The position numbers and the translations under genes were made by a program. The notes under the pieces were generated by a model. That model did no database searches and was not told the DNA's origin. It saw only the letters and a program-made list of their open reading frames with translations. A stretch of DNA of 64,000 bases, from NCBI RefSeq assembly GCF_034702125.1, contig NC_085878.1:18854057-18918056 (forward strand), given 5' to 3'. Position 1 is the first letter of the stretch, and each line of letters starts with the position of its first letter. This DNA is from Engraulis encrasicolus. Lineage: Eukaryota > Chordata > Actinopteri > Clupeiformes > Engraulidae. Positions 42,118-52,939 of the stretch are shown one piece after another.

Positions 42118-45100
42118 ATATCACTTAATATATTTCTGTTTTAGGATTCTTGTGCGGTACACTACAGTCCAAGTGGCATGCTTGGATCACATAGCATCCG
42201 GCTTATTGTTGAGGACTACCCCAAGACTAACATCACTCTCTCGTATGACGATGGAACCACATCTTACAAGGGCCCAATCCTGGCCGCCCATCAACAACGC
42301 TCTGTTGGGGGGTGGCTAGGGATTTCAACACCCACTCCATCCAGTCCTCCTACTCTTACTTCAACTGCTGCTGTTACTACAACACCTCCTACTACAACAA
42401 GGCCTACTACTACCACAAGTAGTAATAACCCTGCGGTTGTCGGGTCTACCATGGCTGCAGGAGTCAATACTCCAGCTTCCACCACAAGACCAACAATGGC
42501 CTCTACTTCAACCAGGTCAACAACACCAACTCCCTCTTGGCCGTATGCCAGTGCTTCACAAAGCATTTCAGCAGATTCATTAAGTGATCTTTCTCTACAG
42601 TTTGTCATTGTTGGTAAGAGTTTGAAATTAAATCCTTCTTTTTCTTTTTCCAAAATTCACAAACGTATCTACCATTAATAATCTGTTGGATTTAGTTGAT
42701 TCCCCAGTGCCATCTTGCAGCGCGGGAGTGTACCTGCCCCAGTTCCTCCATCCAACCCCAGCTGACAGAGAACGGCTGCACGCTGCCATCAACCAGGAGT
42801 TGGAAATCAGAATTCGAGCTGCAGCTACTCAGTCCGTGTAAGTGCATTTACATTTAACACCAGAATACACAGTCTGCATGTCTGACATTGGGGAAACTCG
42901 ATGAACTCTCACCAAATCCTTAATAATGACTCAACATTTGCCCTCTCTGAAAGGGTTCATGATGTTATCATGAGTGGACCTCTTAACATTGCAAAGGACA
43001 AGACCTCTGCTGGAGAGTATGTCCTTCGATGGACACCGAAGAGTGATGACCTTGGAGAACATTTTCCCATCTGTTTCATCGCGGAGAGCAAAGCCGGGTG
43101 AGCAGAGAATAATACTGTACTGATGTTTGATGTACTCCTGTCCATGTCCAACATGCCATGACATGAAAAGACAGTGAAACAACATTGTTAAACAACAGTT
43201 TTTTTTGTGTAGCTACTATGAAATGAATGACCAAAAATATAACACCTGTCCATTTGAAAATGTACCACTTATACTGTTATAATTTCATTTTAGGAGTATC
43301 TTTTACCAATCTGACATGAGATGTGTCATTGTGGAAGTTGTGGAACGTGAACAGGGTTTGTATTTGCATTATTTCAATCAACAGAAAATTTGTGTTTTGT
43401 TCAAAACGAAAGTTCGGGAGAAGTGCAATGAAATTTGACATTTGGCAGTGTTTCAGCACCACGGCCAGCGGTCTTTCCCAATAAACAGCGTAATCAAACT
43501 AATCTCAGTGAAGCACTTTCGGTGCACCGCATAGACAGCAGTTCTCCTGCAAGAACGAAGATGTATGCATAAATGCTTAATCCAAATTTCAGATAGTGAG
43601 CTCATGAAACATGTAATGTATAAGGTTACAATACATGCTCGTGTGACCTGACAGTATGGTGCTATTTGTCGTATTCTCACAGCTTTCGTAGGCAATGTCA
43701 TTTGTTCTGAAAACTTCATGGTCATTGAAGTGAACAAAACACAATCGGATAAAATCAGAATACATGAAGACCACCTAAGACTCAACGACCCTTCCTGCAC
43801 CCTCTACTCTAATGGCACACATGTCTTCGCCAACATGTCCCTGAACACCTGTGGGACAGTCATGGAGGTGAATCATCACTATCATCCCAAAAAATTGGAT
43901 ATAAAGAATATAAAGTGTCTCCCAAATATTCATATTTATTTTCATATTGTAGGAGGATGACGCCAATATCATTTTCAAGAATGAGATTGTGTCCGTTGAC
44001 AACCCGAATGACATCATAACCAGGCACAAACAGGTGCAGCTACAGTTTTTCTGCAAGTATCCCAAAAAAGGCAGTGTGACCCTCGAGTTTGACGTCCACA
44101 GAAGCCCATTTGTATTCGTTCAAAAAGGATTCGGCACTTTCAGCTTCCAGTTTGAGTTCTTCAAGTCCAGCCAGTTTCAAAATCTACAGGACCCTAGCAC
44201 CTATCCCCTCGAGTACGACCTTGGGGAAATGATGTACATGCAAATTGAAGCATCATCCCCTGTCAGCAACACTGAGCTCTTAGTGGAGTCTTGCCAGGCC
44301 AGTCCCAGTGATGACCCCAATTCCCACATCTCCTACTCGATCATCAGTAATGGGTAAGCTTGACACATGCTGTGGGTATCTGGCATACCGCTGTCATATT
44401 TGGTTAGCTAATGAGTTATGATCTCTACATAGATGCAAAGAAGATGAAACAGTGCAGTTTTACTCAAGTCGTGGCAATGTAGTCAAGTTTGGAATGAAGG
44501 CTTTCAAATTCATTGGATTGCATGATCAGGTAATATCTGATTGCAAAGCAACTCCCGTAATGACTAGTTCTCATTTACATCCAGCGTTTTCTGAATTGTT
44601 TAAATCATTGTTTTTTTTCAAAGGTGTTCATCACGTGTTCGGTCATCCTGTGTGAGGCTGACAATTCCAACACCAGGTGTTCCCAGGGCTGCATGAACAC
44701 CACAGCTGCACCTGCAGCACACCACCACCACAGGAGAGAGGCTCCCATCCAGACCATCAGCCACTTCATCTCCCAGGGACCCGTGAGGCTCAGCAGGAGC
44801 GTCAACCTCAAGGATGCTGCAAGCACAGGTCAGCTTTCTGATCATCTTCCATCCTATACCTATACTGTTAAAGGCTTTTTATAATAAAATGTTATACGGT
44901 TGGCTGGGCCAACCAATACACCCTTTGAAGCCACATTTTGAGACCAAATCAGTTTGGCCAAGGTACCCATCTCCTCCATTTCAAATCCCAGCCAGATTGG
45001 TACAATGAAAATCGAGCATTTCTAGCTCTAGTTCTGTCATTGGCCCTGCTGGTAGCTCAATCAGAGTTCAGAGGAGAAAGAGAGGTCTGATTGATTGACC

Positions 45101-45481
45101 ATTTGATAGACACAAGTTTAACCCACCATCTGAAAACTGAAATTACTGAAGCTTGGCCAAACCAAGGTTGCAGCTCAGCATAGCAGGCTAATAAGTATAA
45201 TAATAAGTAGGTAAGTAGTAGCAGTATAACTTTAAAATGTGATAACAGATCTTTTGAGATTTCAAATGAAAATGTCCTTGGTCTACACACCATCTACAAA
45301 GTACATTCCAGTGACTTTTCCCCACCTTTTTCTTACAGTGACCTCCAATGGTTTGGACATGAATCTCGTGTTCATTGCTGGATGCTTGTTCTTGGCAGTG
45401 GGTATATTGTGTGGTTTTCTGATCCACACGAAACGACCCAAGGCATCGTATCAGCCCCTGCCGACTAATGACTATCAATGA
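39474..45481 (+). CDS. ZP-domain type I membrane glycoprotein, type B, copy 5 (intact, long mucin-like linker)
   Basis: The exons are 39474-39596, 40666-40871, 41466-41603, 41737-41848, 42145-42613, 42696-42837, 42954-43097, 43294-43355, 43683-43867, 43953-44353, 44433-44529, 44624-44828 and 45339-45481. The total is 2427 nt (808 residues), with GT-AG borders and phases matching type A. The domain order is the same. Exon 5 is about twice as long as in type A and encodes a Thr/Ser/Pro-rich linker at roughly residues 245-335, which looks like an O-glycosylated stalk. Exon 4 lacks the type A cysteine (IGG for IGC). Exon 8 has one extra codon. Exons 10, 11 and 13 are clearly type B, but exon 12 is almost identical to type A. 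No TATA box is seen before the ATG, so regulation probably differs from copies 1 and 4. Confidence 0.9.
41985..42113. repeat. CA microsatellite in intron 4 of copy 5
   Basis: A (CA)n tract, orthologous to 25905-26084. Confidence 0.95.
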
Positions 45482-45527
45482 AGTTGGCTTGTACCTTAGG
45501 TTTCTTATTCATGCTAAGTAGGTTAGA

Positions 45528-45533
45528 AATAAA
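45528..45533 (+). terminator. Candidate polyadenylation signal of copy 5
   Basis: AATAAA lies 47 bp after the stop codon. The 3' UTR is unrelated to those of type A genes. Confidence 0.5.
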
Positions 45534-46120
45534 CATGCTATGCATACAAAAATAATTTATTCATGCAGGACCATGCATCATCCTCTATTGTACTTAGCAT
45601 ACAGCACACAACACTTTCAACAAAACTCTTCAACAACTACAGTACTCATGTTGAATATTCTCAAAAGTTAAGGCTTTTGCTCACACATCAAGGGTAATTC
45701 AATACATTTTCTTTCTTTACTTTTTTGTTGTGAGTCCACTGCATCATATTAAGTCCCTTAAGTGCGTTGTTATATGTAGGCCTATATTCTGTATATTGTG
45801 ATATAATTGGTATATTTAGGCTATACATATTTTTTTGCTGTCCCGACAAATGATTGTTTTTCTGTTAAGTTTTATTGTGATTTCCGGCTTATTGAGTTCT
45901 TTCACAACATACATTCACAGTCTTCACTTGACATAAAGTGGTGCAAAGGACAAAATAAAATGGATAACATATATATAGCCTATGCCAAAGTGCCATGTAC
46001 ACATGAATTGTTGTAGGCTAGTATGCATGCATTTGTTTGTCTCATGTAATACACAGAAAATGTGATGTGTGTATTTACCTCTTGTTAATTGACTGTTAAA
46101 ACTCACATTACATAGCCTAA

Positions 46121-47659
46121 CTAGAATGGGCACTCGATAGAGCGCAAACCTTCGCCTACGCCACTTATTTTTTTCTGGCCATCTTCAGAGTGTGGGGCGT
46201 AACATTCTCCAAATTTTGGTGTTAGTTTCATTTAAATCGGACCAGAATATCGTAATATTACATATTTGGCCCAGTCTTGACCTCTTATTCAATTCCGCAT
46301 GCACACGTTGTTCTGGCATATAGTGCTTGGCAAAGAAAAACGTTTTTGACCTTTTCGTGACCTTGACCTTGACCTTTGACCCAATCACTCCCAAAAAGTA
46401 ATCGATTGTTCCTTGGGTCATGACCAATCATCCCAGTAAATTTCATAAAAATCGGCTGAATTTACGTTTTTGACCTTTTCGTGACCTTTGACCCAATCAC
46501 TCCCAAAAAGTAATCGATTGTTCCTTGGGTCATGACCAATCATCCCAGTAAATTTCATAAAAATCGGCTCAATTTACGTTTTTGACCTTGACCTTGACCT
46601 TGACCTTTGACCTTTGACCCAATCACTCCCAAAAACTAATCGATTGTGCCTTGGGTCATGACCAATCATCCCACTAAATTTCATAAAAATCGGCTCAGTT
46701 CTGTCTGAGTTATACGAAGTACAAACAAACAAACAAACAAACATATTCACAAATAAATAAATAAATAAATAAACTAGAATGGGCACTCGGTAGAGCGCAA
46801 ACCTTCGCCTACGCCACTTATTTTTTTCTGGCCATCTTCAGAGTGTGGGGCATAACATTCTCCAAATGTTGGTGTTAGTTTCATTTAAATCGGACCGGAA
46901 TATCGTAATATTACATTTTTGGCCCAGTCTTGACCTCTTATTCAATTCAGCATGCACACGTTGTTCTGGCATATAGTGCTTGGCAAAGAAAAACGTTTTT
47001 GACCTTTTCGTGACCTTGACCTTTGACCCAATCACTCCCAAAAAGTAATCGATTGTTCCTTGGGTCATGACCAATCATCCCAGTAAATTTCATAAAAATC
47101 GGCTCAATTTACGTTTTTGACCTTTTCGTGACCTTGACCTTTGACCTTTGACCCAATCACTCCCAAAAAGTAATCGATTGTTCCTTGGGTCATGACCAAT
47201 CATCCCACTAAATTTCATAAAAATCGGCTAAATTTACGTTTTTGACCTTTTCGTGACCTTGACCTTTGACCTTTGACCCAATCACTCCCAAAAAACAAAT
47301 CGATTGTTCCTTGGGTCATGACCAATCATCCCACTAAATTTCATAAAAATCAGCTCAGTTCTGTCTGAGTTATACGAAGTACAAACAAACATTTTCACCT
47401 TGACCTTTGACCTTTGACCCAATCACTCCCAAAAACTAATCGATTGTTCCTTGGGTCATGACCAATCATCCCACTAAATTTCATAAAAATCGGCTCAGTT
47501 CTGACTGAGTTATACGAAGTACAAACAAACAAACAGACATATTGACAAATAAATACACGGTGGGCAAAACATAACCTTCTGGCGAAGGTAATAAATAAAT
47601 AAATAAATACACAGCGGTCAAAACATAACCTTCGCCGACTTTGTCTTTGGCGAAGGTAA
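46121..47659. repeat. Minisatellite-bearing element nested in another copy of itself
   Basis: The outer copy begins at 46121 (ctagaatgggcactcg) and resumes at about 47592, ending with the ccttcgcc...ggcgaagg hairpin at about 47659. The inner copy runs from about 46774 to 47591 with its own start and end. Both contain ~100-110-bp units with tttgacccaatcactccc and ttccttgggtcatgacc. The structure matches 24479-25317 in copy 3. Confidence 0.75.
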
Positions 47660-47824
47660 TAATGGGCTGTCAGCTGGGCTGGCAGTTTGCTATGGGCCGA
47701 TTCTGATCAGTCTGCTGTAATAATCAACGTAAAAAATCATTAAAAATCATTAGCCTTTCATGAGCCAAGTTGATAAACTTCCTCAGGTATTCAAAATGTG
47801 CACCCATGCCTGTCTGTGTCTGTT

Positions 47825-47890
47825 GTGAGAACACAGCATGTTTCTTGTGAGCATGTCTTAACAGAATCAACGCTGCATGTGGTTTGTCCT
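47825..47890. repeat. Left direct repeat flanking the GPCR
   Basis: A ~65-bp segment around gtttcttgtgagcatgtctt is repeated, with about 85% identity by eye, at 49157-49222 on the other side of the GPCR gene. Confidence 0.6.
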
Positions 47891-48033
47891 CTCACGCACC
47901 CTGTTTCTACTTACACAAAACACATATATAGACAGAATATAAATGTATTTATTGTTTGTTTAGCTGTGTGTATCAAGGTAAGCATAAACAAGACAGAGGC
48001 ATTCTGAGGAAGGCAGAGCTTCTAATTTGCATT

Positions 48034-48978
48034 TTAAAGTACTGACCAAATGTGAGGCTTGATCATGTAGCCTGATTCATTGAGCCTTGTAAGAACATTT
48101 CCCTTTGTCTTTTCTGATTTTCGAAATGACCATGCATATAAAATAGGGTTTACGCAGCTATGAAACACTGTGAGAGTATTTGCAATGCCATGACCTGAAT
48201 CTCAAAAGCTTTGAATTCGGTTTGATAGTAACGGGTTGCTTGCTTTAAGAGCGAGTCCAAGAATCCTCACTATGTTCAGCACGTGAGAAGGGATCCCCAG
48301 TATCAAAAAAGTGACGAGGATTGCCATCACTAATTTGGCCAGTCTAGGGTTGCTGAAGAATGGAGTCTCCTTGACCTTCTTGTGGAGGCAGAAGTAAAAC
48401 ATTGCCATAATGGAAAAAGGAAGGACAAATCCTAGCAGGGTCTCGCACAGAAGAATGCCCAAGGTATCTTCATCAGTGATTCGCTTACAGATGACATTTT
48501 GCTCCATTGTAAGTACTGCTTTCACTGCCTCTGGGCTGGAGAGAATCAGAGCGACCATCCAGAGAGAGATGAGAAGAAGCTTTTCTCCTTTGCTGCCCAG
48601 CTTGGACCACTGGCTCCGGTGCAGAACCACCACATATCTCTGAACACTCATCACAGTCACAATCAGCACACTGCAGTAGGTACAGGTGAAAACAAGGAGG
48701 AAGAGTAGCTTGCAGAAGACACGGCCTATTGTCCAGCCAAAGTTCAAATTGTACACCCACAGCGGTACAGAGACCAAACGCAAAATGTCTGATGCCGCAA
48801 GATTCAGCATGAGCTGACGGGTGAAGTTGTACTTCTTGAGGTGGCGAAGGAGGAAGACCATGACAGCAATGTTAGCAGGGACACCCAGTAGGAAACAAAT
48901 GCCTAGCACCCCAGTACCGACCTGTTGCTTTAGAGAGGACCTGGTGATGTTTGAGTTGGACTGATTCAGATGATCCAT
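48034..48978 (-). pseudogene. Leukotriene B4 receptor-like GPCR, one in-frame stop before TM7
   Basis: This is an intronless rhodopsin-class receptor. The likely start is the Met at 48976-48978 (MDHLNQSNSNIT, with NQS and NIT glycosylation sites); the frame is open upstream to 49041. TM1 (GVLGICFLLGVPANIAVMVF), TM2 with LNLAASD, TM3 ending SVQRY in place of DRY, TM4 with a W, TM5 and TM6 are all present. At codon 259 a TGA (48202-48204) interrupts. The frame then continues with TM7, including NPILY (the NPxxY motif), and a short tail to a TAA at 48034-48036. Apart from the TGA the gene would encode about 313 residues, normal for the family. The best match I recognise is the fish leukotriene B4 receptor 1-like group; other lipid or chemoattractant receptors are possible. 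As written the protein lacks TM7. Confidence 0.75.
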
Positions 48979-49156
48979 ATTCACACCGTGGAAGAGTTGA
49001 GCTTGAGCAGAGTACGGCATGCACAAACAGTGAAGCATCAAGCATCAAATGATTTATAACACAGTGGGTGAGACACACATCACTGCATTACCACATCCTG
49101 TTGCTAATATTGGGTCAAACAAGAGGCCAAACCCATGCGTTTTTAGTCTAAGTGGT

Positions 49157-49222
49157 GAGAGCACAGGTTGTTTCTTGTGAGCATCTCTTCACAGAATCAA
49201 TGCCGATGTGGTTGGTCTTTGC
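49157..49222. repeat. Right direct repeat flanking the GPCR
   Basis: Partner of 47825-47890, in the same orientation, about 1.3 kb away. Confidence 0.6.
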
Positions 49223-49330
49223 AGGGTGTGAGCAAAAACCACATGTGTGTTGAAGACAGAAACTGGAGCACACTGCAGCTTAGGTGCAAACACGTATGCT
49301 TGCAAACACCTGTGTTACTAAAAAGCACAG

Positions 49331-49345
49331 TGTGTATGTGTGTGC

Positions 49346-49400
<55 letters not shown>
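49331..49400. repeat. GT microsatellite
   Basis: (GT)n preceded by a few GTGCGC variants. Confidence 0.95.
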
Positions 49401-49402
<2 letters not shown>

Positions 49403-49439
49403 TTGCTAATGTCGTACCTTGCCACTACAAGTAACTTAG

Positions 49440-50935
49440 CCTGGATCTCACGCAGGCCCTTCCTGCATTTTCGCTCAACTTCGTGAGGATGAGAAACATC
49501 CATCTGTGTGAGAACCAGGCTACAAGTAACTAGCAAAGGATGGCAATAGCAGGGCTTGTAACAAGTTATTTTAGAACTGCAAGCAAATATGCCTACAGTA
49601 CAATAGCACTGTATTGTCAATACAAATAAGTTCAATTGTTGTGTTTTTTTAATGTAAGTCTATTTTGTTTAAAGGATGTCAGCCTATAACATAACTTAAG
49701 CATTACGCATTAAGCATGTACAACATGATGATGGAGATGAGTTGAGTTCCATTGTTTTTCATACTGTTGCAACATACCCCGATAGGTATGCCTGTGTCAT
49801 AAGCGGAACTATAATAGCCCATCTCACAACGCACATACAGAGATAATGTGGTAACACTTCACAATAACCTTCCGCATACATGGTTAACGGTTAGCTAATG
49901 GTTTGTTGTGCATCTACAGTATAATACAGTATAATACTACTAATAATACTACTATTAGCATTGATATATCATAATTAAATCAATTGTATAACACTAAGTA
50001 AACATTTGCTGATGACAATAATATATTAGGGCTGCACGATTATGGAAAAAAATATTATCACGACTATTTAGATCAAAAGCTTGATGTTTTTTTACACACT
50101 TAACAATTCTACATACTTCAAATTATGAAGATGTGCAGCAGAGTATTTGAAGAATCACTTTTGTATTTGAACAATCAGAAAATATTATAGATCAGGTCTG
50201 TTACATTCAGGGAAGCTGGCATGGGGGACAAAGGGGTCAGTTGTCCTGGGCTCAGGGAGAGGGGGGGGGGGCAAAATTGGGTTCTCATTACATAGCATGT
50301 GATGTGTGGGGTCCCTTTCAGATGATTTTGTCCTGGGACTGGCCAAAGCTATCAGCAGCCCTGGTTACGTTGCACGGAAACAGATCTGCCTTGCACAGTA
50401 AATGGTTCGGCTTTAGCTTCTGCTAGACACGCTCCAGCACTGGCACCTGTTTGCTTCCAGGACCCTCCAGCCTATATGCCTTCCCCCAACGACTGCAACA
50501 TTGGCCTGTAGAGGGTCATGTCTCTTGTTTCATGTCTCACACTCCATTTACTGGAAATAAATTTCCTCAGTGGTATCGTGCCATGCCTCCCATGCCCAAA
50601 TTGGAGCATTGACTAGGAGGTGGTGCGTTCGAGCCCAGAGTGGCAGAATACACAGGAACCCTTCAGTTACAATAACATAAACGTTTGCATATAATCATTG
50701 AAGACAAAGGCACTGTTCGATATTTGACACTTATTTCAGCATATTTTAGACTGAAAACGTTTCTCTGATATTAGAAATTAAAGAAAATTTTATACAGTAA
50801 CACAGTGCTTCGTAATTCAGCGTAGGAAGCTCTGTGTGCTGCTCTAGCAGTAAGTAATATGGTAAATTTAAATAGTTTCTTAATTTTTTTATTAAATTGT
50901 ATTACATTTTATTCCACAGGTTTTATCTATCTTTT
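49440..50935. other. Intergenic DNA with repeat fragments
   Basis: No gene is seen. Fragments include a start like a hAT element (gggctgcacgattatgg, near 50030). There is also a relative of the copy 3 intron element (about 50213-50362, GGGGGACAAAGG and TTTGTCCTGGG). Confidence 0.5.
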
Positions 50936-50937
50936 AT

Positions 50938-50938
<1 letters not shown>

Positions 50939-51027
<89 letters not shown>

Positions 51028-51038
51028 ACACACACACA
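50939..51038. repeat. CA microsatellite
   Basis: Near-perfect (CA)n followed at 51130-51170 by caataaagaagtctaagtct repeats, which look like a retroposon tail. Confidence 0.95.
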
Positions 51039-51179
51039 TTCTTTATTGTGTTGTGTGTTGGTCTTGTGTGTCCTTGTGCGTCCTTATGCCACCACCAAAG
51101 CAAATGTTCCATTTTATGTAAGTTTAATGGACAATAAAGAAGTCTAAGTCTAAGTCTAAGTCTAAGTCAACATTTTCTG

Positions 51180-52568
51180 AAGTCAATACCAATGATTAAT
51201 GAAACAGTTGTAACATTGCATGGTCAAATGCTTGCACAACATGATGCTAAATGGTTATACTTGATATAAGCCATGGTTGTGTTCTCTGCTTTTGTTTGAT
51301 GAAAATGGTGTGCCCTAACAGAGGTCATAAACTCAGGTCATGAATTACATGATGCACCACCTTTGTCTCAGGTTGCACCACAAGAGATTTGACGTCTTAG
51401 CATTATAGTGACTTGTAGGACCTGTTCAATAATTAAGCTGTTTTCAGCCACACCTATAGTTTAAATTTCCAGAAAAATTCCTCATGCATGATCATGTTTT
51501 CTTTGTATTGTTGTTGAGACACTTTGGCAGGTAGAAGGAAATGTCACATGTCATAACAGAGGTGCTGACATAAAGAGTAGTGAGTACTTTTTTTGCAAAT
51601 ATACGTGGCAAGCAGTTTTACATGAAGTATAATTTTTACACATCAGTATTCCAGCTGCAGACACCAATATCACTTTGGAGTTTTCAACAAAGTAGATGCA
51701 TTGGTGTCAACAACAATCGATCCGGCAATGCATTGCAATGCGGGGCAGGACAATTCAATAATCGATAGGGCAAATGCCACAATCAATGCGGCATATTCTT
51801 TCAAGTTTCTTCCATGTGCTTTTCCGGAGCAATTTAGTTAAATAAAAGCACTTCAAAGCATAGAAAACAGCAGGACTGATTCACACAACAGCCAATAAAA
51901 TGTTCAGTATTTGACTACTTGTAATGCCTCATGACTGGATAAAAATTTGCCTTGCTTTCAGTATAGACATATGATGCATTACAAATCATAGAATCATACT
52001 GAATCGATTCAAATCGAATCGTTACCTCCTGAATAGGGCAGTGCCAATGCACACCGCTGTGCACATTCCATCTTATAAGGCAGGTGCAGGACAAAAAAGC
52101 ATAAATGATATTAAAAAGTAAATGTTTGCACACTGAAACTCCACCAGGGTCTTCTTCAGGCATGACTTTGAAGAAAGAAAAACAGATCAGTGATTCTCAA
52201 GCTATGGCCGAGGCCCGATAGGGCCATGAAGGTTCCAAATGGGCCTTGAAATAGTTTTGTAAAAATCAAAATAATATAAAATGCATGCATTGCTGTTGAC
52301 TTTTTATTTCAGAGGTGGGCCCTGAATATTTGTGAAAAATTCAGGTGGGCTCAAAGTTGGAAAAAGTTGGGAACCCCTGTAATAGATGTCATGTATAGGC
52401 TCTGTTCCACTACGCTGAGCTGAGGTGAGTTAGTTGAATCAAACCGTCTCTGGATGAATTATCAGCTACGCCTGTGAACAACATAGACTTGTCTGCTCAC
52501 ATAACGACAGATCCATTCACACACAATATTAAGTATTATTGGGGTAGTAGATATTAGCTACTAGTGAC
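51180..52568. other. Intergenic DNA with degenerate transposon pieces
   Basis: A segment at about 52190-52380 starts cagtgattctcaa and ends gttgggaacccctg, as in a common fish hAT-type repeat. Stretches rich in AATCGATTC occur at 51715-51790 and 51995-52025. No gene is seen. Confidence 0.45.
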
Positions 52569-52938
52569 TAGGGCTGGGTACCGCAGCCATGTTCCTGTAT
52601 CGATTCGATTTCGATTCTTAGGGCTTTGAATCGATTAATCACGATTCAATTCAATTCGATTTGATTCCAAATCGATTCAATCCATTCCCTTCTTGGTGCC
52701 AGGATTTCCCCCAAAAGATGCTGTTGCCTATTTTTATATAAAAATGTCAAAGGGCTGTGGTTTGACAGTGTTAACAGATTGCTAATTTGTAATAAGTAGG
52801 CCTAGGTCTAATTCACTCATTCCTACTGGGTATTTTCCAAACAAAAAGAACAAAAAGAAAAAGAACCAACAAAAATCGATTAAATTTTAGATTATGTTCA
52901 TCGATTATCGATTGAATCGATTATTTTACCCAGCTCTA
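52569..52938. mobile_element. hAT-like nonautonomous element
   Basis: The ~370-bp element starts tagggctgggta and ends tacccagctcta, with ATCGATT-rich interior. A flanking duplication is not clearly preserved (ctagtgac on the left, ctgacaaa on the right). Confidence 0.65.
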
Positions 52939-52939
52939 C

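Noticed and set aside
46340..47480. Regular repeat units that at first look like a CRISPR array
   Set aside because: The units are adjacent diverged copies of one minisatellite with no unique spacers, in a vertebrate genome, inside a dispersed element.
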